Shown here one piece after another: positions 56,641-64,000 of a DNA stretch of 64,000 bases (its first letter is position 1; each line of letters opens with the position of its first letter). Source of the DNA: Gymnothorax reevesii (Eukaryota > Chordata > Actinopteri > Anguilliformes > Muraenidae); assembly GCA_029721435.1 (NCBI GenBank), contig CM056577.1, positions 28,227,719 to 28,291,718 on the forward strand. The letters run 5' to 3'. The position numbers were made by a program, and so were the translations under genes. Under the pieces are notes generated by a model that was given only the letters and a program-made list of their open reading frames with translations, was not told the origin of the DNA and did not search any database.

Positions 56641-58600
56641 TATCTGAGCCTTCCTTTTGTACACACACCCGAGGCCCGGCAGAGGATGGCAGCATTAGAA
56701 CTGAAGTTTATTCGACCTCATTTGAATTGCTAATTGTTGCTAATTTGTATGAGCTAATCACCTTAGCAAAGTGGGCTACAACATTGCAGGTACAAGCGTT
56801 GAAGATGAGGCCCCCCAATATTGACTGAAGGCTAAGCGGTTCCAATAGTGTTTGTATATATTGCCTACAATCATAAACTCTAGCCTATCCTGCATATTCT
56901 TCAAATGTCATTTGTGTTGATGGCGACATCAGACAGTAAATACTGCCAATGAGGCGTGCCAGTTGGACACATTTTTACATTTCGAAATTGGGTTGAGGAA
57001 GGTTCAAGCTGCTCAGATTTTTTTTTTAAAATCTGCAGTGTTGGTGTAGCTGATGACACAACGCTTAAATTTTTGATGCTTGACTCTGAAGTCATGGACA
57101 TCACCATTTACAGCGTACATACAGAATATTTCAGCACATTATGTTTTATTTTATGGTATTTATGATTTCAGATGCAGAAATTAATTTCTTAACCCTAGCT
57201 AGTTTGTCAAAGTTAGTCGGTGGCTGATTTTGCTCTGGAGAGTAAGATAATTTTGGAAGTTTGTATTGGTAGGACCAACGAAAGGTAGCCTTCAGTGAGC
57301 AAGCCAGTCTACGTTGGCAACATTCATGCAATAGCCCTTTACCTTGCTAATGCTAAGGTGAAAGAACATTGAACATGGAGCTAAAAAATGAAGACTTGCA
57401 AAAATGACTGGATTTGGTTATTTATTTTATATCTACCATTACAGTATATTCTCAAAAGCGGGGTGTAATGAGAGCTGACAGCTGTTTTATGAAGTACTCG
57501 TGCATCATGAATCACTGTAAATTGAGATTTATAAATAAAGCGCATCTAATCCTAAACGATTCAGCATCACTACAATCTATCAAGCAGGGCAATACAAAAA
57601 AGACATAAAAAATAATCAGGCGCACAAATCGGCTGATGGAAGAAATGCCCTCCTTAATGAGAGCAAATTCGCTGAAGCAATTTTTTGTCATTTTTAGAAA
57701 ATGAATTTTAATTCTTTTTCTCTTACCTACTGTTTACAAAGTCATTCCAAGGATAAGTATTATTTGTACAGCCGCCTTCTACATATTCATCCCATACACG
57801 TACAGTATTTCATACCGAAAAATAAGTATCTATCCCACAAATTGTTTTCATTAGATTCCATGGCATGGACTTGCATTCACTTTACAAGAGTACTTGTGGT
57901 TCACATACATACAGCAGAGGTTCAGTGACAGTTTTAATGAGAAGGCAGCTTACAGTCAATGTCATCCCCTCCTCAGTTGAGTTCTCTTTTTTCATTCCTC
58001 CAGCCTTCGCTACTGATGTGGACTTTTTGCTGAGATTGTTTGTTTATTTTTTGAAAACTTTGATTTTAATTCCCAGTATAGATTTTTACATGTACATCAG
58101 ATGCTTTCAGAAAACAACATTGTAAGCGCATGCTGTAAATTTCATCTTATACCATGAAGGGTTATGCACTTTTCAGGCCAGGAACAATTCCAGCCATAGA
58201 AGCTACAAATGCTAATCTTGGCTTTTTTTTCTGTCTTCCTGCCGCTTATGTTTTATATTTATCTTCAGTATATTAGGATGATTTTTGTCTTGGTTTGGTA
58301 CTGTTGTGTCCAGAACATATCTCCTGGTCTATTCATTATAACTGAATTCATTGTGCGGCCTGAGACAGAACCATCTTTCTCTTGCTGAAAATCCATGTTA
58401 GAAGTAGTGCTCTTGAGATCAAACGGCACCATTACTCACCCTGTAGTTTCTCTTCGTTCAGGAAAAAAATGAAAAAGCGCATTAGTGGTTTACCATTGAC
58501 ACAAAACACACATTGTGCCTGATACTGTTTCAGTTAATGTTCCTGTTCCTTTTGCACATTTCCTTGATGATACTCAAGTCAGACCAAATGGAAGGGAACG
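56641..58600. other. stretch without a recognised gene
   Basis: I see no gene. Frames of at most 86 codons have no recognisable domain. Plain AT-rich sequence. Confidence 0.5.
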
Positions 58601-59633
58601 TTCTTCTGAGTGTCATTAACACGTTTGAACCTGTTCTGTTATGTCTGCGTCCTATTTTCTCATGTTTGTATTACTTTGTGTATTAATTCAGCTGTTTCCA
58701 TTGCCTGTCATTGTTTTTGTTTCCCCATCACTCTTGCAGTGCCTTCCCCCTTCTGTTCGTTAGTTTGCTCATTCCCTCTGGTCCTCACCTCCCTGCACAT
58801 CTGCTCAGCTCACTCACACCTGTTCTCCATGTAATCAGCTGCTCTCCTGCCCTTATACTGCACTTCCTTCCCTGTCCAAACTGTGAGTTTGTTAGCCTGC
58901 CTTCCTTGTGGCTACCCACTAGATTCCTTTGTCACAATTTATTTTCTGTCTTTGATTTTTCCAATTCAAATCCTTCATGTACAGTTGACCAGTGAATTAC
59001 CTCTGCTTCCTGGTTTTTTGATTCTGCATGTTCTTTGGTTTTGGCGTACCGACTTCACGGTTACTGGTTCTTGGACTGTGTTTGGATTCTGATTTGGATT
59101 TCCGCTTTCGTACCAAATTTTTCCGGTGTGTTGGCGATCTGGACTCTTTGACCAAGAGATGTAATGTAGCGTCAGTGTTAGTTCAGACAGGTAGGGAAGT
59201 CAGTTAGGGCTCCACCCCTTGTCCAATCGCATTGGACTTAAGTGTCACGTTCCTAATTTGCGCGTCTTTTAAAATAAGGCGGCGCTCTCCATCCCGACTA
59301 ACCAAGCTCTACCATTCCCACCAAGACCCATTACAGATCTGCGCAAACATCCCCTCCACCTCCCCAGCCTTCTCCTTTCCAACAGTACGGTCTTTGGCTG
59401 TACTTGCTGTGTCATAATCTTGTCATTGTATGGTACCATCATTGTTTGTATGGTATCTGCATTGTTTTCGGCTTTGCTCGCTGTCAGCTTCTATATGCGG
59501 TAAAATTCAAAGTGAACTTCCACAGGTCTTTTAGAAGGGATCATGACGCCAGTTGTTACAACACTCTAAAATACAGCACATTATGGCACGACAGTACATC
59601 CCGTCGGCAACCTTGTTGAAAGAAGAGGAATAG
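58601..59633. other. C/T-rich stretch, perhaps LTR-derived
   Basis: No gene. 58608-59150 is T/C-rich with 'cctgcccttatactgcactt' and 'tgtacagttgaccagtgaatt', and has the texture of a retrotransposon LTR (possible TATA word at about 58854). I could not define TG...CA ends, so I do not annotate it as one. The overlapping C/T-rich plus-strand frames (58711-58995) are composition artefacts. Confidence 0.3.
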
Positions 59634-59747
59634 TAAAGCCGATTTCACACCGGACGCAAAAAGAATTTTTGGCACGACAGATTACATTCAAAGTCAATGC
59701 CAAGACGCGAATACGCGCGAAACGCGTCCGGTGTGAAAGCAGCTTAA
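59634..59747. mobile_element. second copy of the TAA-flanked MITE, 108 bp
   Basis: The element is 59637-59744. It starts AGCCGATTTCACACCGGACGC and ends with the inverse GCGTCCGGTGTGAAAGCAGCT, with TAA on both sides (59634-59636, 59745-59747). The inner string 'gacagattacattcaaagtc' is shared with 7754-7898. It lacks the inner right arm of that copy, so it is shorter. Confidence 0.8.
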
Positions 59748-60050
59748 GAGGACGGGGGAGGGAAATGGAGAATTAGAAGAAAAAGACGCAGAACAAAAAG
59801 AAAATGAGAGGATGAGGAGGAAGCAAAAAGATGAACAATGAAAATGAAATATGATGAGAAGTCAGGTCAGGAGGAGGATGATGATGACAGTAACATGAAA
59901 AAGAAGATGAGCAAGACGGTGGAGAAGATCAGGAATATAAAGCTGGTGAAGAAAATGAGGAGGAAGCAGAAGGTGGAAAAAATGAAGGTAGGAGGGAGTT
60001 TAAACGTTTTATCAGGTGAGGAACCATATTTGGTAACTTCAGTTGGCATC
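59748..60050 (+). other. purine-rich GA tract
   Basis: About 59750-59995 is dominated by A and G ('gaggaggatgatgatgacag', 'gaaaatgaggaggaagcag'), so plus-strand frames read Lys/Glu/Asp-rich false protein. No gene call. Confidence 0.6.
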
Positions 60051-60752
60051 AGAAACTAGTTGAAGCTACTTTCCTGTGTGTAATAGACTATGGCGACATT
60101 TTGTACATGCATGCCGCTTCCTCTGTTTTGGGTAAACCTGATTAAAACTTTGCATTTTATCACTGGTGCTAAGTCTGTCACTCATCATTGCACTGTATAT
60201 TAATTGGTTGGTTGGACATCACTGTCAATTCGAAGGCTGAGACATTGGTCTGCTTTTATTTACAAAGCACTTTTAGGCAAACTCCTTGTTTATCTTAGTA
60301 ATTTCCTTTGTAAATGTACTGGGAGTTATTAGCTGCGATCATCAAATTCTCTGCTCTTCAATGTTTCAAGGGCTTTTTCAGATCTAGGGCAATCAGCTTT
60401 CAGTTATTAAGCACGTTGGTCGTGGAACAAGTTACAAAAAGAGCTTAAATTGGACTATTTCATATCCATGGCTGATTTTAAGACTACAATGCAAAATATT
60501 TTGACTGAAAAATGTCAATGCTTTCTGTGACCAAACAAGTGTATTCAAGTTTCTTTGTGATCTTAAAATGGTATGTCAGCAAGCTAATGTATTCAAACTC
60601 TCTTTTGTGATTTTAAAACTTCATGTTTTATATGTTATTTATTTTGTATTGTTTTATGTTGGCATCGTATTGGCTGCGATCTTGGCCAGGTCTCTCTTGC
60701 AAAAGAGATTTCGCTTCTCAATGAGACTGCCTGGTTAAATAAAGGTAAATAA
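60051..60752 (+). pseudogene. decayed LINE reverse-transcriptase C terminus and 3' tail
   Basis: One plus frame with three or four stops still reads 'FITGAKSVTHHCTVY', 'VGWTSLSIRRLRHWSAFIYK', 'ALLGKLLVYLS', 'RSSNSLLFNVSRAFSDLGQ' and 'ELKLDYFISMADFKTTMQN', the C-terminal end of a fish non-LTR retrotransposon protein. The untranslated tail ends 'cttggccaggtctctcttgc' and 'gcctggttaaataaaggtaaataa' at about 60752. No reverse-transcriptase palm is included, so this is a 5'-truncated copy. A shorter tail of the same kind lies at 49365-49460. Confidence 0.8.
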
Positions 60753-61889
60753 TTTAAAATCCAAAGTGGCGCCCCCATGCCTCTCCGTATGGCAGTAGAC
60801 CAGCGGTGATTTCTCCCAGCCAATGAGAGAAAATCAGGAAATTTCACAGCCAGTGATATTAGGGTGCTCGACCAATTGGCAGTGGCCTAGAGTGTCTCAA
60901 ACTTCTTTTCTTCCCCAGACCTCTCACAGTGCGGTTGTGGGCCCTTACCCAGTCCCACTCACAAGGACCTAACATCAGAACTCACGACAGACAACTGATG
61001 AAAACTCAGGCATTAAAAAGTTGAAAAGGTTTGCAAAAAGTTTGAATTTTTGCGTGAAAAACGAAAAATTTGGTGGTGAGGTCATATTTGATCATATGCC
61101 CTTTTCACCCAAGTCTTCAGCAAGTGATGGTAAGACTATTTATGGGCATATGCCGAACGCACGGTACGTTTTTACTCTGTGCTTCTTAGAGTATTTTTTA
61201 GTGCCCAATAAAGGTTTAAAGACTTTAAAGACTATACTCTTTATATAAAAACCAATAAATCCACTGACTGCAATTATTTCAGACATGGTCAGTAACTTAT
61301 CGAGGTGTAAAAGTTGGATCGATCAGGCTTAATAATTACAGTTATTCTGAATTGTTGCACCCTGCTATCCTTTCGATCACAACGTTCTCAACAACAGCGT
61401 CGCTTCAGGTTATTTGGCCTTTAGTTTGACTTCAGTTTTACAGCTTTATTTAGCTCTTAAGTATACTACACAAACACTCCACTGAGTACATATACCTTCA
61501 GCTGAATGACCTGGGACTGTGCCAAGTGTACCAATTTGCAAGCAATAAAGGAATAAACAGCTAAATGGTAATGCTGAAGTGGGACTCCATCATGCCCTAA
61601 TTTCACCTTCACTTCTCTGTAAGCCGTGGTGGGTTTGGCCCCCTTAAAACCCCTTTTTGATGACTCCATGCTGGAAATGACATTCTGCACCATAAAACCC
61701 TTTATTTTCTGTTACTGCAAAAGATAGAAATTAAATCTATATGAAAGTATTTGAGCAGGGTGAGATGAAACTGTCCTGAGTTCAAATGGTGCAACTGCTG
61801 AAACTAAGGGAATTAAATGTATTCACCCCGCCAGATTCTCAACGCCGAATTCAGACCATCAGAGTCCGTAACATCAGTCACTTCCGTGT
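60753..61889. other. stretch without a recognised gene
   Basis: I see no gene. Frames of at most 75 codons have no recognisable domain. Confidence 0.45.
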
Positions 61890-62222
61890 CCATCCATTAT
61901 CTAAACCACTTCTCCCTCAATTGGGTCACAAGGGAGCAGGAGCCGGAGGCAAAATCACACCCTGGACAGCTCGCCAATCCGATACAGGGGGCGCCCTCTG
62001 TTCACACGCACACTTCTACTTTTGAGCAATTTGGAGTTTGCGATTTAGAGTCTAACATGCATGTTTTGGGAAGGTGGGAGGGAACCGAAGCACCTGGAGG
62101 AAACCCACACAAACATGGGGGCAATATTCAAAGTCCACACAGAAAGCCTTCAGGCCTGATTTGAACACACAAACCGCATCACTGTGAAGCAATAGAGCTA
62201 TCTACTGTGCTGCCCACCGCTC
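61890..62222 (-). repeat. tRNA-headed SINE, near full-length copy
   Basis: On the minus strand it begins with a tRNA-like head, 'gtgggcagcacagtagatagc', with a B-box-like 'ggtttgtgtgttcaaatc'. It continues through 'tgtgtggactttgaatattg', 'gtttcctccaggtgcttcgg' and 'catgcatgttagactc' to 'gggtgtgattttgcc', 'ctcctgctcccttgtgaccc' and 'agataatggatgga' at the left end. This is the most complete of the four copies in the window. No target duplication was seen. Confidence 0.75.
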
Positions 62223-63450
62223 CCATCCCTTTACTGGTAATGATAATCTGTGGAAAAAATTGAGGGAAAATAAACATTCACTCTTCAAAGAGTTCATATG
62301 CAATGTCAAAACAATAAGTTGGAGGAATTCTGTTCCAGAAGTAATGCTCGTATTAAATATTGGGTCACGGAGCCTTGCCTTTTGATAAAGCGCAAATTTG
62401 ATGTTCATGACAGAAGCACTTGGCTGTTTGCAATTAAAATTCCTCACTCACCAGAGACGGTGCGGGAGTGTAACTCATCCTAATCCAATTACAGTCGGAG
62501 CCGCCACACTCCATGCTTGATATGCATCCACGGAGAGCATGCTCGCTCGGAGACGTGTCGCGGCGTGGGAAAAGTGTTGTCATTTGCCCCGTAATTACAG
62601 GAAGTAAACCGAATGCTCCCTTCTCCTGCACAATCTTCTGCTTTGAAAGCAGGTTTGTGTGAGGGCGGGATTGGATGCACCATTGCTCCAATTAAGGATA
62701 TAACTGACGTTTTACTTTTCCTGAGGAGGGGGTGTCAGCGCTCCGTGCGAGATGGGTATGATTGGCACTCTAATTAGTGCTGGAATTGAAAGGAAAAGGA
62801 AGTGAAGGGTGGAGGTTCGTGCCTGTTATAAGCACACAAGAAATACATCATAACTGACAGGGCTTATACTGTATAGGAGAACGAATATGTTCTTTTGCAC
62901 TTCAAGTCAGCCACTGTAGCATTCATGGAATGTGAAACGCTGAAATGAACACTATGCATATAAGCCTTTGCCAATTGTCATTTCTGAATTTTTTTTTTTA
63001 TGACACAAAGGGTACACATCAGCTTGGCGAGATGAATTTTCTTAATGCAATGCCAGAAAGTTCACCAACACATTTAGCTCACAAATACACATATTACTTT
63101 TTTACGACGTACTTGTGAGAATGATTTTTTTTTTTTTTTGGTTCACATTGCTTTCAGTAGTATTTCTCAATATATTTTCACCAAAAATTATAGAAAGGTA
63201 ATATATTAGGACCCCTTTTAGACGAAAGTGGCAGTGTATAATCATCATTGCACACTACTGTACACATCTACATATATAATAACAGAATAACAGAATTAAT
63301 AATGAAGTTGACTGTATAGGGTAATGCACCATAATTAACCTGAACAGCACCTGGCGCTGTGGTTATAATTTGCTCAATGAAGGGGCGGCATGTACTTTTG
63401 TACATAGATTTAAGATTTTTCCTTTTCAATTAAGGTTTCTTTAATACTGA
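62223..63450. other. stretch without a recognised gene
   Basis: I see no gene. 62420-62800 is described separately. T-runs lie near 62990 and 63125-63139. Confidence 0.45.
62420..62800. promoter_or_regulatory. possible conserved enhancer with homeodomain-type cores
   Basis: Within 380 bp there are taatcc (62481), ccaattac (62485), gtaattac (62591), ccaattaag (about 62688) and ctaattag (62770), together with GC-rich segments ('gagacgtgtcgcggcgtggg'). The mixture of CpG-bearing GC-rich pieces and homeodomain-like cores is unusual for this window and fits a developmental enhancer. Two overlapping minus-strand frames (85 and 64 codons) show no domain. Confidence 0.33.
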
Positions 63451-63454
63451 GCTT

Positions 63455-64000
63455 TAAAGGAGAATTCCCGTGTGAAATTGACTTGATAATGAGTACTAAC
63501 CTTTGTGGAATACCCCACCTCCGTACGCACGCAACATTTGGAAATATATAGCTTTCTAGCCGAAGCTCCCAACAGGCTTATAATAGTAATAAATTGGGCA
63601 TAGTGTTGCCATGCAAAGAAATCACTTTTTTTTCATCATTAACAAGGCTCAAAGTAGCTCCACACTTCATCAGTAGAATTCCGAGGGACTTGACATTTAA
63701 AATGAAACAGTGAGAACTTTGAAAATACACAGGTAGTTTATAAAAAAGACTATTTATGCAAACAGTACCTCGAAGTAGTTTCCAGTCACCTCCATCTTGA
63801 AAGTTACAACAAGTCGGTTGATGAGCGCGAACGAATAGATTGCAATCTCTTCCCCTATCCTTCCTATTCGTTTATTCTTGTCAATCGACTTGTCGTAACT
63901 TTCAAGATGGAGGCGACTGGAAACTACCTCGAGGTACTGTCTGCATAAATAGTCTTTTTTAATAAACTACCTGTGCATTTTCAAAGTTCTCAATGCCTCG
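63455..64000. mobile_element. large palindromic element, cut by the window edge
   Basis: From about 63700 to 63830 and from about 63860 to 64000 the sequence is an inverted copy of itself around a spacer of about 30 bp. Landmarks are 'gagaactttgaaaatacacagg' (63711), 'agactatttatgcaaacagtacctcga' (63748) and 'agtcacctccatcttgaaagtta' (63784), answered by 'taactttcaagatggaggcgact', 'tcgaggtactgtctgcataaatagtct' and 'cctgtgcattttcaaagttctc' at 63896-63990. The left arm seems to reach back to about 63455 ('aaaggagaattcccgtgtg'), so the full element would continue several hundred bp beyond the window. Confidence 0.7.

Noticed and set aside
58601..59150. Solo LTR
   Set aside because: The texture is LTR-like, but no TG...CA ends, target duplication or partner could be defined.
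59838..60059. Lys/Glu-rich 73-codon protein
   Set aside because: It is the translation of a GA-rich tract; the reverse strand is equally open.
1..64000. CRISPR arrays, bacterial operons, tRNA genes, snRNA genes
   Set aside because: Looked for regular spacer-repeat patterns, tRNA T-loop words and snRNA starts; only SINE heads carry tRNA-like boxes. The sequence is clearly vertebrate nuclear DNA.

Overview
The window looks like a gene-poor stretch of a ray-finned fish nuclear genome. It contains no operon, no bacterial-style dense coding, no rRNA array and no host protein-coding gene that I can defend. The organism call rests on the mobile elements, which are types I know from fish genomes: a Gmr1-like Ty3/gypsy element, a CR1-like LINE ending in a TTATG-type tail, a LINE whose 3' end carries a TGGA-type tail, Tc1-like, hAT, TTAA-target and TAA-target non-autonomous DNA transposons, a tRNA-headed SINE present several times, and a 5S rRNA-derived repeat. 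No species can be named from the sequence alone.

Layout. 0-9.7 kb: a SINE copy at 2.5 kb, a GC-rich patch with a 224-codon open frame at 3.0-3.6 kb, a long-armed foldback hAT (3759-4607), a 1.86-kb TTAA-flanked element (6605-8462) hosting nested MITEs, and a piggyBac-like element with iterated ends (8904-9687). 9.7-24.5 kb: mostly single-copy-looking sequence with some possible conserved regulatory blocks, a palindromic repeat near 15.6-15.9 kb, a solo-type LTR with a strong hairpin (18272-18590) and a MITE fragment at 22.8 kb. 24.5-27.9 kb: a truncated CR1-like LINE on the minus strand, a second member of the foldback hAT family and a 0.4-kb foldback repeat. 27.9-39.1 kb: little but non-repeat sequence, a possible conserved block near 30.3-30.7 kb, a TA-flanked transposon end near 32.0 kb, and a 32-bp minisatellite split by a hAT insertion (34.6-35.9 kb).

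The centre of interest is 39.1-45.0 kb. A plus-strand LINE that has lost its central reverse-transcriptase part is split by a minus-strand Gmr1-like Ty3/gypsy retrotransposon. That element reads gag (SCAN-like capsid), protease, integrase, then reverse transcriptase/RNase H, so integrase lies upstream of RT, the reverse of ordinary gypsy elements. It is dead: the RT catalytic core is deleted, the part of integrase holding the catalytic Glu is deleted, several stops and a frameshift break gag and RNase H, and only the 3' LTR remains although the host LINE resumes almost at the insertion point.

45-64 kb holds more repeats (SINEs, a 0.57-kb element built of iterated words, a 5S-derived repeat, a Tc1-like non-autonomous element, a decayed LINE 3' end at 60.1-60.75 kb), possible regulatory blocks at 50.2-50.45 and 62.4-62.8 kb, and one arm plus part of the second arm of a large palindromic element that runs off the right edge. 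The elements do not form a pathway. They record layers of insertion (LINE, then LTR element; minisatellite, then hAT; TTAA element, then MITEs) in what is probably intergenic or intronic DNA.
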